Origin: an uncultured Sphingomonas sp.
GTDB taxonomy: Bacteria; Pseudomonadota; Alphaproteobacteria; Sphingomonadales; Sphingomonadaceae
Length of the DNA stretch: 64,000 nucleotides
Direction of reading: 5' to 3'
NCBI RefSeq assembly: GCF_913777625.1
Contig: NZ_CAJYTI010000010.1
Coordinates: 111,095-175,094 of the forward strand
Positions 8,147 through 17,275 of this stretch are shown piece by piece. The notes beneath the pieces were generated by a model that searched no databases, was not told the origin of the DNA, and saw nothing but the letters and a program-made list of their open reading frames with translations. The first letter of the stretch is position 1; every line of letters begins with the position of its first letter. The position numbers were made by a program, and so were the translations under genes.

Positions 8147-8848
8147 TCAGCTCCCGCTGCTTTCGCCGGCTTCCGCATCGGCGAGATACTGCCCGGTCGC
8201 GGCAAAATAGACCATTTCGGCGACGTTGGTAGCGTGGTCGCCGATCCTCTCCAGATTCTTGGCGACGAACAGCAGGTGCGCGACCTGGCTGATCGTGCGC
8301 GGATTCTCGACCATGAACGTTACCAGCGTCCGGAAGATCGAGTCGTAGAAGTCGTCCAGCGCGGTGTCGCTGGCATGCACTTCCGCCGCCGCCTTGGCGT
8401 CGCGCGCCGAGAAGGCGTCGAGCGCGGCGCGGACCATGTCGGCGGCGAGCTGGCCCATCGCCGGCAGGATCGAGACCGCCTCGATCCGCTCCTCGCCCTC
8501 GGCATGGATCATCGGCACGCGCTTGGCGATGTTCTTGGCATAGTCGCCGATCCGCTCGATCACCGCGGCGATCTTCATCGCGGCGATCACCTCGCGCAGA
8601 TCGTCGGCCATCGGCGCGCGGAGCGCGATCACGCGGACGACGAGCTTTTCCAGCTCGGCCTCCATCGCGTCGATCTGCTTGTCCTTCTTGCGCACGGTCT
8701 TGGCCAGCGCCTCGTCGCCGCGCTGCAGCGCCTTCATCGCGTCGTAGATCGCCTGCTCGGCAAGCCCGCCCATCTGCGAGATCAGCGCGCGCAGCTGGCT
8801 GATGTCCTGATCGAACGCCTTGACCGTGTGTTCGTGGCCCGATGCCAT
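8147..8848 (-). CDS. phoU: Phosphate signalling protein PhoU
   Basis: 233 residues, made of two PhoU three-helix repeats. MGGLAEQAIYDAMKALQRGD lies in the first, and the pair IALRAPMADDLREVIAAMKIA and ERIGDYAKNIAKRV forms the metal-binding signature; ERIGDHATNVAE repeats it near the C-terminus. PhoU links the Pst transporter to PhoR and keeps the regulon off when phosphate is plentiful. The ATG overlaps the pstB stop (ATGA), which supports this start over longer in-frame options. Confidence 0.95.
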   Translation of the reverse strand: MASGHEHTVKAFDQDISQLRALISQMGGLAEQAIYDAMKALQRGDEALAKTVRKKDKQIDAMEAELEKLVVRVIALRAPMADDLREVIAAMKIAAVIERIGDYAKNIAKRVPMIHAEGEERIEAVSILPAMGQLAADMVRAALDAFSARDAKAAAEVHASDTALDDFYDSIFRTLVTFMVENPRTISQVAHLLFVAKNLERIGDHATNVAEMVYFAATGQYLADAEAGESSGS

Positions 8849-9624
8849 CAGCCGTACCTTCCGGTGATATAGTCCTTCGTGCGCTCTTCGCGGGGCGCGG
8901 TGAAGAGGTTGTCGGTCTCGCCATATTCGACCAGCTGGCCGAGATGGAAGAAGGCGGTGCGCTGCGACACGCGGGCCGCCTGCTGCATGTTGTGGGTGAC
9001 GATCACGATCGCGTAGCGGCCGCGCAGCTCGTGGATCAGCTCCTCGATCTTGGCGGTGGCGATGGGGTCGAGCGCGCTGGCCGGCTCGTCCATCAGGATC
9101 ACTTCGGGATCGACGGCGATCGCACGGGCGATGCACAGCCGCTGCTGCTGGCCGCCGGAAAGCGCGGTGCCGCTGTCGGAAAGGCGGTCCTTCACCTCTT
9201 CCCAGAGCCCCGCGCGCTTCAGCGAGCGCTCGACGATCGCCTCGAGGTCGGTCTTGGACGCGGCCAGCCCGTGGATGCGCGGGCCATAGGCGACGTTCTC
9301 GAAGATCGACTTCGGGAAGGGGTTGGGCTTCTGGAACACCATGCCGACGCGGGCGCGCAGCTGCACCACGTCCATGTCCGAGGCGTAGATGTCCTCGCCG
9401 TCCAGCGTGATCTCGCCGGTCACCCGCGCGCTGGCGATGGTGTCGTTCATCCGGTTGAAGGTGCGCAGGAAGGTCGACTTGCCGCAGCCCGAGGGGCCGA
9501 TGAACGCGGTGACCTTGTCCATGTCGATGTCGATCGACACGCCCTTCACGGCATGGTTGTCGCCGTAGAAGACGCTGACGTCGCGGGCCGACATCTTGTG
9601 GGGGGCGGGGGAGGGGGCGGTCAT
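8848..9624 (-). CDS. pstB: Phosphate ABC transporter ATP-binding protein PstB
   Basis: 258 residues. Walker A is [16 protein letters not shown], the ABC signature is [15 protein letters not shown], and Walker B with the switch reads [13 protein letters not shown] and [12 protein letters not shown]. The protein supplies ATP for phosphate import through PstC/PstA. Its start overlaps the pstA stop by one base, and its stop overlaps the phoU start. Confidence 0.96.
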   Translation of the reverse strand: MTAPSPAPHKMSARDVSVFYGDNHAVKGVSIDIDMDKVTAFIGPSGCGKSTFLRTFNRMNDTIASARVTGEITLDGEDIYASDMDVVQLRARVGMVFQKPNPFPKSIFENVAYGPRIHGLAASKTDLEAIVERSLKRAGLWEEVKDRLSDSGTALSGGQQQRLCIARAIAVDPEVILMDEPASALDPIATAKIEELIHELRGRYAIVIVTHNMQQAARVSQRTAFFHLGQLVEYGETDNLFTAPREERTKDYITGRYG

Positions 9625-10925
9625 TACCAGCGGGTCTCGAACTTGTTGCGAAGGTAGATGGCGAGCCCGTTCATCGCGAGCAGCACCGCGAGCAGCACGA
9701 GGATCGCGGCGCTCGTCTTCTCGACGAAGCCGCGGCTAACTTCGTCCGACCAGAGGAAGATCTGCACCGGCAGCACGGTCGCCGGATCGGTGAAGCTGCC
9801 GGGCGGCGTGACGATGAAGGCGCGCATGCCGATGAGGAGCAGCGGCGCGGTCTCGCCCAGCGCGCGCGCCATGCCGATGATCGTGCCGGTGAGGATGCCG
9901 GGCAGCGCCAGCGGCAGGACGTGGTGGAACACCACCTGGATCGGGCTCGCGCCGATGCCGAGCGCGGCGTCGCGGATCGAGGGCGGCACACCCTTGATCG
10001 CGTTGCGGCTGGCGATGACGATGACGGGCATGATCATCAGCGCCAGCGTCACGCCGCCGACCAGCGGCGCCGAGCGCGGCAGCATCGGGCCATAGACATG
10101 GCCGCCGATCTGCCAGGTGCCGAGGAACACCGCGAGGCCGAGCAGGCCGAAGATGATCGAGGGCACCGCCGCGAGATTGTTGATCGAGACCTCGATCAGG
10201 TCGGTCCAGCGGTTCTTCGGCGCATATTCCTCGAGATAGATCGCCGAGAGCACGCCCACCGGAAAGGCGATCAGGAAGGTGATCGCCATGGTCAGCAGCG
10301 AGCCCTTCAGCGCGCCCCAGATGCCGACCGCGACCGGATCGGTCGAATCCGATTCGCGCAGGAAGGTCCAGTTGAAGCGCCGCGAGATCGCGCCCTGCTG
10401 CTGCAGCCGCGCCACGCCCGCTTCCATCGCGGGATCGCCGTCGCCGGCCAGCGCCTGATCGAAGCCGGTCGCGGCGGGCACGGCGAGGGTCACGCGCCGA
10501 TCGAGCAGCGAGGGATCGCGCTTCACGGCATCGCGCACGCTCAGCCAGGCGCTGGGTGCGAGATAGGTCGCGCCCTCGGGCCCGAAGGCGGCGACGGCGG
10601 CGTTGTCCACCGCATCCTCGATGCCCGCACTGGCGAGCGCGAGATCGGCGGCGGGGCCGTTCAGCTGCGCCCGGGTGACCTTGAGCTGCGCGGCCTTGAG
10701 GTCGATCGGCAGCGCCAGCTCGGTCACGGTGAAGCCGCGCCAGCCCTGCGCCACCATCGTTACCAGCAGGAAGGCGAGGAATGCTGCCGACAGGATCACC
10801 GCGCCCGCGCCGAGCATGCGGAAACGCCGCTCGGCCGCGTAGCGGCGGCGGATGCGCTTCTGCATCGCCGCGCCCTTCCAGTCGGTCGGCCGGCGCTCGG
10901 CTGCGATGTCGGCGGGCTTAGTCAT
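9624..10925 (-). CDS. pstA: Phosphate ABC transporter permease PstA, long form with DUF3333-type N-terminal region
   Basis: 433 residues, against roughly 280-300 for the enterobacterial protein. After the first membrane segment (about residues 38-60) there is an extra periplasmic stretch of about 150 residues, and then the normal permease core with the EAA-type loop [22 protein letters not shown]. This long form is known in Alphaproteobacteria. The start overlaps the pstC stop by 8 bases. Confidence 0.93.
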   Translation of the reverse strand: MTKPADIAAERRPTDWKGAAMQKRIRRRYAAERRFRMLGAGAVILSAAFLAFLLVTMVAQGWRGFTVTELALPIDLKAAQLKVTRAQLNGPAADLALASAGIEDAVDNAAVAAFGPEGATYLAPSAWLSVRDAVKRDPSLLDRRVTLAVPAATGFDQALAGDGDPAMEAGVARLQQQGAISRRFNWTFLRESDSTDPVAVGIWGALKGSLLTMAITFLIAFPVGVLSAIYLEEYAPKNRWTDLIEVSINNLAAVPSIIFGLLGLAVFLGTWQIGGHVYGPMLPRSAPLVGGVTLALMIMPVIVIASRNAIKGVPPSIRDAALGIGASPIQVVFHHVLPLALPGILTGTIIGMARALGETAPLLLIGMRAFIVTPPGSFTDPATVLPVQIFLWSDEVSRGFVEKTSAAILVLLAVLLAMNGLAIYLRNKFETRW

Positions 10926-12294
10926 AGGCTTCGCGATACTTCTTCACGACGCGCAGCGCGACGATGTTGAGCAGCAGGGTGATGACGAACAGGGTGAGGC
11001 CCAGCGCGAAGGCGGCGAGCGTCTTGGGGCTGTCGAACTCGGCCTCGCCGGTCAGCAGGTCGACGATCTGCTTGGTGACGGTGGTCGCGCTCTGGAGCGG
11101 GTTGAGCGTGATCGTCGCGGCGCCCGAGGCGGCCATCACCACGATCATCGTCTCGCCGATCGCCCGGCTGACCGCGAGCAGTACGCCCGCCACCACGCCC
11201 GGAAGGGCCGCGGGAACGAGCACGCGCGAGATCGTCTCGCTGGTGGTCGCGCCCATCGCCAGGCTGCCGTCGCGCATCGCGGTGGGCACGGCGGCGAGCG
11301 AATCGTCGGCCATCGAGGAGACGAACGGGATGATCATCACGCCCATCACGAGGCCCGCCGCCAGCGCGCTTTCGGACGAGGCGAACGGGTCGCCCAGCGC
11401 TACCGCCAGCTTGCGCACCGCCGGCGCGACGGTGAGCGCGGCGAAATAGCCATAGACCACGGTGGGCACGCCGGCGAGCATCTCCAGCGTCGGCTTCATC
11501 CAGCGCCGCGTCGTCGCCGAGGCATATTGGGTGAGGTACACCGCGCTCATCAGCCCGAACGGGATGGCGACCAGCATCGCGATCACCGCGCCGATGAAGA
11601 AGGTGCCCCAGAACAACGGCACCGCGCCGAGCGACGCGCCGGGGTTCTTCGCGTCGATCACCTGCGGGCTCCAATGGGTGCCGAACAGGAACTGGGTGAT
11701 CGGCACCTGGCCGAAGAAGCGGGTCGATTCCCAGAAGAGCGAGGCGAAGATGCCGAGCGTCGTCAGGATGGCGATCAGCGAAGCGACCAGCAGGCCCAGC
11801 ATCAGCGTGCGCTCCACCTTGGAGCGGGCGCGGAAATCGGCGCGGATACGGCTGAGCGCGAAGGCCGCGCCGGCAAAGGCAAGGAGGATCGCCGCGCCGG
11901 TGCCTGTCCAGGCATAGCGGTTGCGGGCCTCGCGCACCACCGGCGCGAGCTGTTGCGCCAGCGGGTCCGCCTCGGCGGTGTAGGGGTTCTCGGCGACCGC
12001 GCGTGCCTGGGCCAGTACCGAGTCGCGTTCGAAGCTGAAGTCGGAAAGCGCGGCCGCGGCCGGGCTCTGCAGCACCGTCTGGCGGACCAGCCCCGGGCTG
12101 ATCGCCGACCAGAGGGCGAGGAACAGGAGCGGCGGCAGCACCGTCCACATGCCGACGAACCAGCCATGCTGGATCGGCAGCGAATGGAGCCGCTTGGCGC
12201 GCCCGCGATCGAAGCGCATCGCACGTGCCCGCGCGACCAGCCAGCCGATCAGCCCGAGGCCCAGGATCAGGAATAAAAGCGCGAGCGAATTCAC
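10918..12294 (-). CDS. pstC: Phosphate ABC transporter permease PstC with extended N-terminus
   Basis: 458 residues with a GTG start. An N-terminal module of two to three membrane helices and a periplasmic segment (about residues 1-165) precedes the standard permease domain. The core includes STRFFGQVPITQFLFGTHWSP and the cytoplasmic loop MRDGSLAMGATTSETISRVLVP. With PstA it forms the inner-membrane phosphate channel. The extension matches the PstC N-terminal domain seen in alphaproteobacterial homologues. Confidence 0.93.
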   Translation of the reverse strand: MNSLALLFLILGLGLIGWLVARARAMRFDRGRAKRLHSLPIQHGWFVGMWTVLPPLLFLALWSAISPGLVRQTVLQSPAAAALSDFSFERDSVLAQARAVAENPYTAEADPLAQQLAPVVREARNRYAWTGTGAAILLAFAGAAFALSRIRADFRARSKVERTLMLGLLVASLIAILTTLGIFASLFWESTRFFGQVPITQFLFGTHWSPQVIDAKNPGASLGAVPLFWGTFFIGAVIAMLVAIPFGLMSAVYLTQYASATTRRWMKPTLEMLAGVPTVVYGYFAALTVAPAVRKLAVALGDPFASSESALAAGLVMGVMIIPFVSSMADDSLAAVPTAMRDGSLAMGATTSETISRVLVPAALPGVVAGVLLAVSRAIGETMIVVMAASGAATITLNPLQSATTVTKQIVDLLTGEAEFDSPKTLAAFALGLTLFVITLLLNIVALRVVKKYREAYD

Positions 12295-12334
12295 CGGCGA
12301 AACATCTCAGCGAAACAGGGGGTGGCGTGCGGAA

Positions 12335-13366
12335 TCACTTGAGCGTTGCCGGATCGAGCGGGGTGAGATCGGCGACGCGCTTCGCCATGGCCGCGCGAAC
12401 CGCCTCGGGGGAGGCGATCAGGCCGCGCTTCACCAGCGGGCCGCCGGGCGCCCAAAGCGTGGTGTAGAGCGTCAGGAAGTCCTTCAGCCCCGGCACCGCC
12501 TTCAGGTGGCGCTTCTTCACATAGAGATAGAGCGGCCGGGCGCCGGGATATTGGCCGTCGGCGATCGTCGCATAGGTCGGCGCGACGCCCTCGATCGGCA
12601 CGCCGTGCAGGCGGTTCTGATTCTCTTCGAGATAGGAATAGCCGAAGATGCCCAGCGCGTTGGGATTCTGCGCCAGCCCTTGGACGATCAGATTGTCGTT
12701 CTCGCCCTTGTCGACATAGGGGCCGTCGTCGCGGATGCGGCGGCATTCCGTATCATATTGGGCGGGATCCGCTTCCGCCTTGAGCTTGGTCGCGTTCGGA
12801 TCGGCTTCCAGGCAGCCCGGCGCCAGCATCAGCTCGACAAAGGCGTCGCGGGTGCCGCTGGTCGAGGGCGGGCCCATCACCAGGATCGGAATGGCGGGGA
12901 GCGCCGGGTTCACGTCCTGCCAGGTGCGCGCGGTGTTGCGCTTGCCGAGCGGATTGGCAGCGAGCGCCAGATAGATGTCGCGCTTGCTCAGGCGCAGCTT
13001 CGGTCCCTGGTTGGACTCGGCGAGCGCGACGCCGTCGAGGCCGATCACGATCTCCAGGATCTCGCCGACCTGGTTCGCTTCGCAGCGATCATATTCCTTG
13101 CGCGTCATCCGGCGCGAGGCGTTGGCGATGTCCGGGAACTGCGCGCCGACGCCCTCGCAGAAGCGGCGGATGCCGGCGCCGCTGCCGATCGATTCCACGA
13201 CCGGCGCCTTGCGGCCGCTGCGCGCGTTGACAAAGGCTTCGGCGACGGCGGTGGTGAAGGGATAGACGGTCGAGGAGCCGACCACGCGGATCTCGCGCGT
13301 CGCATTGCCGTCGCACGCCGAAAGGGCGAGCGTGCCGAAGGCGATCAGCGCTAGACGACCCAGCAT
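12335..13366 (-). CDS. pstS: Phosphate-binding protein PstS, predicted lipoprotein
   Basis: 343 residues from MLGRLALIAFGTLALSAC, whose LSAC lipobox predicts lipid anchoring after cleavage, unlike the soluble E. coli protein. The mature part starts with IRVVGSSTVYPFTTAVAEAF, the phosphate-loop motif, and later has ITRIG-equivalent strand MGPPSTSGTRDAFVELM, which supplies further ligand contacts. GGGGAG lies ahead of the ATG. A Pho-box-like element lies about 85 bases upstream, in the end of phoR. Confidence 0.93.
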   Translation of the reverse strand: MLGRLALIAFGTLALSACDGNATREIRVVGSSTVYPFTTAVAEAFVNARSGRKAPVVESIGSGAGIRRFCEGVGAQFPDIANASRRMTRKEYDRCEANQVGEILEIVIGLDGVALAESNQGPKLRLSKRDIYLALAANPLGKRNTARTWQDVNPALPAIPILVMGPPSTSGTRDAFVELMLAPGCLEADPNATKLKAEADPAQYDTECRRIRDDGPYVDKGENDNLIVQGLAQNPNALGIFGYSYLEENQNRLHGVPIEGVAPTYATIADGQYPGARPLYLYVKKRHLKAVPGLKDFLTLYTTLWAPGGPLVKRGLIASPEAVRAAMAKRVADLTPLDPATLK

Positions 13367-13450
13367 CGTCACTTTGTGCTCCCCGAGGATGGCGGTGTTT
13401 TGGAATGCGGAGTCTGCGCTTTGCCCCGCGCTTCGCCCATCCGGCACTCC

Positions 13451-13468
13451 CGTTACGACTTTATGACA
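13451..13468 (-). promoter_or_regulatory. Candidate Pho box ahead of pstS
   Basis: The minus strand reads TGTCATAAAGTCGTAACG. The first half matches the PhoB half-site TGTCAT followed by an A-rich spacer; the second half is poorer. It overlaps the last codons and stop of phoR and lies about 85 bases before pstS, a sensible place for a PhoB-driven internal promoter. Confidence 0.35.
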
Positions 13469-14661
13469 CTCGGCTCGATCGGCAGCCGCACGGCAACGGT
13501 GGTGCCGACACCGACGGTGGAGCTGATGTCCAGCCGCCCGCGGTGGCGCTCCACCACATGCTTGACGATCGCCAGCCCCAGCCCGGTGCCGCCCAGCGAG
13601 CGGCTGCGTCCCGAATCGACACGATAAAAGCGCTCGGTGAGGCGGGGGATGTGCTCGGCCGGGATGCCCTCGCCCTGGTCGGTCACGGCGAAGCGCACCA
13701 TCGTGTCGCCCTCGCTGCGCAGCGAGACGGTGACCGGCGTGCCGGGCTTGCCGTACTTCATCGCATTGCCGATCAGATTGTGGAGCAGCTGGCTCAGCTG
13801 GGTACGGTCGCCGCGCACCGGCGCCACTGCCTCGATCTCGGTCACCACATCGGCGGCGCGGGGGCTGCCGGACAGCTCGGCGCAGACCTGCGGGATCAGA
13901 TCGCCCAGCGCCACCGACTCGGCCGGCGCGCGATATTTCTCCGCCTCGATCCGGCTCAGCGAGATCAGGTCGCTGATCAGCCGGTCCATCCGCCGCGCCT
14001 CGTCGTGCATGATCTTGAGGAAGCGGGCGCGGATTTCCGGCTCCTCGCCCGCGCCGTCGGCCAGCGTCTCGACATAGCCGAGCAGCGAGGCAAGCGGGGT
14101 GCGCAGCTCATGACTGGCATTGGCGACGAAATCGACGCGCATCCGGTCCGCCTGATAGCTGCCGGTGCGATCCACCAGATGGACGACGCGCTCGCCGGTC
14201 TCGAGTGTGCGGACCCGCATTTCCCAGCGCTGCTCGCGGGTGCCGAGGCCCACCAGGTGGATCGGGGCGGCGCTGTGATCCTCGGCGGGATCGAGCAGCC
14301 GCTCGGCCGCGGCCGGGTGGCGGATGGCGAGGCGCACGTCCTCGCCCAGGATATGCTCGCCGAGCAGCGCGCGAGCGGCGGCATTGGCGGCAATGACCCG
14401 GGTGGTGGCGATCACCAGCACCGGCTCGGCGATGGCCTCGATCACCTCGCCGAAGGCGGGCTCCTGGTCGGTGGCCAGCGCGTCGGCTGCCGGGGGCGGG
14501 GCGGGATCGCCGCCGATCGCGACCACCAGCACCGCCGCCACGGCGCCGACCAGCATCACCAGGGCTATCTGGAGCTCGCCGGTCACCAGCAAGCCGACCA
14601 GCGCCGAAAGCACGGCGACACCGAGCGCGAGAATCGTGCGGAAGCGGGCAGCCGAGAGCAT
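13453..14661 (-). CDS. phoR: Phosphate regulon sensor histidine kinase PhoR
   Basis: 402 residues. Two membrane helices occupy about residues 8-50, a PAS-like domain about 70-165 (EVIEAIAEPVLVIATTRVIAANAAA), the HisKA box FVANASHELRTPLASLLGY has the phospho-accepting H184, and the HATPase domain carries NLIGNAMKYG (N box), DQGEGIPAEH (G1) and GGTGLGLAIV (G2). It phosphorylates PhoB when phosphate is scarce. It is the first gene of the pho/pst run; the 82 bases upstream are shared with the divergent exported-protein gene. Confidence 0.93.
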   Translation of the reverse strand: MLSAARFRTILALGVAVLSALVGLLVTGELQIALVMLVGAVAAVLVVAIGGDPAPPPAADALATDQEPAFGEVIEAIAEPVLVIATTRVIAANAAARALLGEHILGEDVRLAIRHPAAAERLLDPAEDHSAAPIHLVGLGTREQRWEMRVRTLETGERVVHLVDRTGSYQADRMRVDFVANASHELRTPLASLLGYVETLADGAGEEPEIRARFLKIMHDEARRMDRLISDLISLSRIEAEKYRAPAESVALGDLIPQVCAELSGSPRAADVVTEIEAVAPVRGDRTQLSQLLHNLIGNAMKYGKPGTPVTVSLRSEGDTMVRFAVTDQGEGIPAEHIPRLTERFYRVDSGRSRSLGGTGLGLAIVKHVVERHRGRLDISSTVGVGTTVAVRLPIEPSVIKS

Positions 14662-14743
14662 GTGCGCCTTCTAGCGCCCGATCGTCCCAAGACGAGCCTC
14701 TATTTACGATTGCGAAATGGGCGGAAGCGCAGAACAAGGGGGC

Positions 14744-15133
14744 ATGGACGATCCGAAACCCGAAGACCTGCCGACCCGTCGGCGTGCGCTGATGCTGGGC
14801 GCGGCGAGTGCCGCGGCGATCGTCTCGATCCGCCCGGCGCTGGCGCAGACCAACGCCTCGATCCTGCAATGCGAGATTCCGGTCACCGATCCGGCCCGCG
14901 CGGGCAGTTATATCGCCTCAGACGGGAGTGTCGTACCGGCGCGCACCCCGGGCGCGTTCCCCGCGCCGGGGCGCAATTTCAAGGCGCAGGACGTCAAGCG
15001 CGCGCTGAACGGCGGCACCCTGCCGGGCACCGATCCCCAGGCCAGCCGCGCCTATACCAACTATATCCGCCGCCTGCAGCGCGGGACCAGCGGCTTCACC
15101 TGCTTCGCCTCGCTGCAGATGCCGCGCGGCTGA
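14744..15133 (+). CDS. Small exported protein leading the PqqD/HprK-like cassette
   Basis: 129 residues. The start at 14744 is preferred over an ATG 27 bases upstream because AAGGGGG precedes it, though the spacing is short. TRRRALMLGAASAAAIV then ALAQT forms a signal peptide with an arginine triplet, compatible with Sec or Tat export. The mature part has two cysteines (ILQCEIP and GFTCFASL) and ends QMPRG. No enzyme motif is visible. It is followed 11 bases later by the PqqD-like gene, so it may be the substrate or partner of this cassette. That role is inference. Confidence 0.65.
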   Translation: MDDPKPEDLPTRRRALMLGAASAAAIVSIRPALAQTNASILQCEIPVTDPARAGSYIASDGSVVPARTPGAFPAPGRNFKAQDVKRALNGGTLPGTDPQASRAYTNYIRRLQRGTSGFTCFASLQMPRG

Positions 15134-15144
15134 CGGCGCCGGCG

Positions 15145-15420
15145 GTGTTCTATCGCGCCGCCGATCCCGCGACCCTGCGGGTCGTGCCGCTGGATGCGCT
15201 GACGCTCGTCTACCACCGCGCCTCGGGCATCACCCATATCGTCGATGCGCCGGTGCCGGAGATTCTCGACATCCTGGCCGAGGGCCCGCGCGACGTGTCC
15301 GGGCTGCTTGCGGTGCTCGCCGCGCGCTTCGACCTCGCCGATCCCGATCCGGCGGCGCTGGCGGTGCGGCTGGACGAGCTGGTCGCGGCGGGTCTGGTGG
15401 AGCGGACATGCGCCATCTGA
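15145..15420 (+). CDS. PqqD-like peptide chaperone (HPr-rel-A system type)
   Basis: 91 residues from a GTG; the exact start is uncertain because no ATG is available in frame. The sequence FYRAADPATLRVVPLDALTLVYHRASGITHIV, then PEILDILAEGP and LDELVAAGLVE, fits the winged-helix PqqD fold that presents a peptide to a modifying enzyme. NCBI families call such proteins HPr-rel-A system PqqD family peptide chaperone, as I recall. The 3' end overlaps the kinase gene by 13 bases, implying coupled translation. No radical-SAM partner is adjacent, which separates this from PQQ-type clusters. Confidence 0.75.
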   Translation: MFYRAADPATLRVVPLDALTLVYHRASGITHIVDAPVPEILDILAEGPRDVSGLLAVLAARFDLADPDPAALAVRLDELVAAGLVERTCAI

Positions 15421-16259
15421 AGCTGCTGCGCATCGGGCCGCTCGGCTTCCGCATCGGCAGCCATTGGCGAGAGCCCATCGCCGCGCTGGACGATCTCTAC
15501 CGCGACTATCCCGGCCCGCAGGACGGCATCGCGGATTTCAACGTCCACCTGTTCGCCGCGCGGCCCTGGCGGCGGGTGCTGCGCCCCTCGGTGCACATCG
15601 CCGGCGACTTCGTGATCCCCGATGCGGCGCCGCTGCCGCTCGCCCAGGGGCTGCTCGCCGCCGAGATGGGGATGAACCTGCAGATGGCGCTGGGGCTGCG
15701 GCGCTACCTGCTGCTCCACGCCTCGATGGTCGAGCGCGACGGGCGTGCGGTGCTGATGACCGGCATTTCGGGGGCGGGCAAGTCGACGTTGGCGGCGCTG
15801 CTGATGGCGCGCGGCTGGCGGCTGATGGGCGACGAATTCGCGCTGATCGACTGCGCGACGGGGCTCGCCCACGCCTTTCCCCGCCTGGTCAGCCTCAAGA
15901 ACGAGGCGATCGACGTGGTCGCGCAGGCGCTGCCGGGCGCGCGCTTCGGGCCGCTGCTGGAGGGCACGCCCAAGGGCGCGATCCGCCACCTCGTGCCCGA
16001 CCCGCGCGCGATCGCCGCGATGGACGCGCCCGCCGCGCCCAGCCTGCTCCTGTTTCCGCGCTTCGGCTTCGCAGCGGCGGAGCGGCCGGTGCTGCCGAGC
16101 GAGGCGTTCGTGCGGCTGACCCAGTCGTCGACCAACTATGTCACGCTCGCCGAGCGCGGCTTCGATGCGCTGACCCGGCTGGTGCAGACCGTGCCTTCCC
16201 GCGCGATCGACTATCCCGATGCCGAGACCGCCATCGCCATGGTCGAGGCGCTGGCATGA
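15408..16259 (+). CDS. HprK-related kinase (HprK_rel_A type)
   Basis: 283 residues. A P-loop GISGAGKST (K125) sits in the centre, followed by GDEFALID, the aspartate-containing motif placed as in HPr kinase/phosphorylase. The N-terminal 110 residues (FNVHLFAARPWRRVLRP and LLLHASMVERDGRAVLM) are typical of the HprK-related family and unlike the true HprK N-domain. No PTS HPr gene is visible nearby. A homologous kinase in some lasso-peptide clusters phosphorylates the precursor peptide, so peptide phosphorylation is a reasonable hypothesis. Overlaps are 13 bases upstream and ATGA downstream. Confidence 0.8.
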   Translation: MRHLKLLRIGPLGFRIGSHWREPIAALDDLYRDYPGPQDGIADFNVHLFAARPWRRVLRPSVHIAGDFVIPDAAPLPLAQGLLAAEMGMNLQMALGLRRYLLLHASMVERDGRAVLMTGISGAGKSTLAALLMARGWRLMGDEFALIDCATGLAHAFPRLVSLKNEAIDVVAQALPGARFGPLLEGTPKGAIRHLVPDPRAIAAMDAPAAPSLLLFPRFGFAAAERPVLPSEAFVRLTQSSTNYVTLAERGFDALTRLVQTVPSRAIDYPDAETAIAMVEALA

Positions 16260-17263
16260 ACCCGGCGCTGCTCCTGGCGCGGGTGCTGCGCGATCCTGCC
16301 GCGATTGCGGGGCTCTCGGCGCCGGAGTGGAACGCGCTCTGGGCGGTCGCCCGCGCCGAACAGCTAGCGGGGACGCTCGCCCACCGGATCGCCGGGCTGC
16401 CGATACCCAAGGCGGCGGCGCGGCTGGTGGCGGACGCCGTCGCCTCGGCCGAGCAGGGCCGCACCGCCGCGCTGTGGGAAGCCGAGATGGCGCGCCGGGC
16501 GCTGGCCGGCCTCGATGTGCCGGTGGTGCTGCTCAAGGGTACGGCGTTCGCGGCGGCGGGGCTGTCGCCCTCGGTCGGGCGGACGATCGGCGATCTCGAC
16601 ATCCTCGTGCCACGCGACGCGATGGCCGAGGTCGAGGCGGCGCTGCTCGCCGCCGGCTGGGAATGGGTGAAGCCCGATCCCTATGACGACGCCTATTATC
16701 GCCGCTGGATGCACGAGCTGCCGCCGCTGATCCACCGCGACCGCGACAAGATGATCGACGTGCACCACACGATCCTGCCGCTCACCGCGCGCATCCGGCC
16801 GGATGCGGCGGCGCTGCTGGCGGGGAGCGTGATGCTGGAGAACGGCCTGCGCATGCTTGGGCCCCAGGACATGCTCTGCCACGCCGCCGCGCATCTGTTC
16901 GCGGACGGCGATCTGGCCGGCGGCATGCGCAACCTTTGGGACATTCACTGCCTGCTCGGCGAATTCGGCTTCGACGGGCTGGCGGAACGCGCCGCGCAGC
17001 ACGGGCTGGGTGCGGCGATGGGCCGGGCGGTACGGCAGTCGGCGCGGCTCTACGGCACCGAGGCACCGGCCGAATGGCAGGGCTGGGATGCGCTCGACCC
17101 GCTGTTCCACCGCCGGCTGACGGCGCGGGACCGCTGGGGGCGCTCGACGCGCAAGGCGGTGCAGCTCGGCTTCTACCTCCGCTCGCACCTGCTGCGGATG
17201 CCGCCGGCGATGCTCGCGCGGCACCTCTGGACCAAGTGGCGCAAGGGCTACCGGCCCGTCTGA
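16256..17263 (+). CDS. Nucleotidyltransferase family protein (PF14907-like) of the same cassette
   Basis: 335 residues. The active-site strand is GRTIGDLDILVPRD with D113 and D115, preceded by VVLLKGTAF, a pattern of the uncharacterised nucleotidyltransferase family often called NTP_transf_5. LIDVHHTI-like (KMIDVHHTILPL) provides the third acidic strand. The C-terminal half is helical with basic ends (KWRKGY). The start overlaps the kinase stop (ATGA). It probably transfers a nucleotide to a protein, peptide or small molecule; the acceptor is unknown. Confidence 0.8.
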   Translation: MNPALLLARVLRDPAAIAGLSAPEWNALWAVARAEQLAGTLAHRIAGLPIPKAAARLVADAVASAEQGRTAALWEAEMARRALAGLDVPVVLLKGTAFAAAGLSPSVGRTIGDLDILVPRDAMAEVEAALLAAGWEWVKPDPYDDAYYRRWMHELPPLIHRDRDKMIDVHHTILPLTARIRPDAAALLAGSVMLENGLRMLGPQDMLCHAAAHLFADGDLAGGMRNLWDIHCLLGEFGFDGLAERAAQHGLGAAMGRAVRQSARLYGTEAPAEWQGWDALDPLFHRRLTARDRWGRSTRKAVQLGFYLRSHLLRMPPAMLARHLWTKWRKGYRPV

Positions 17264-17275
17264 TAGCCCAACGGC

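Noticed and set aside
8225..8236. TTGGTAGCGTGG inside phoU as a further LacI operator
   Set aside because: It lies inside a coding region, lacks the second half of the palindrome and has no link to sugar genes.
14662..14743. Pho box upstream of phoR
   Set aside because: The 82-base spacer contains no TGTCAT-type half-site; the only candidate is at the other end of phoR.
15408..16259. True HPr kinase/phosphorylase (HprK) of a PTS-Ntr system
   Set aside because: The N-terminal domain and neighbours do not match; genuine alphaproteobacterial hprK lies beside ptsI/ptsH-like and chvI/chvG genes, none of which are here.
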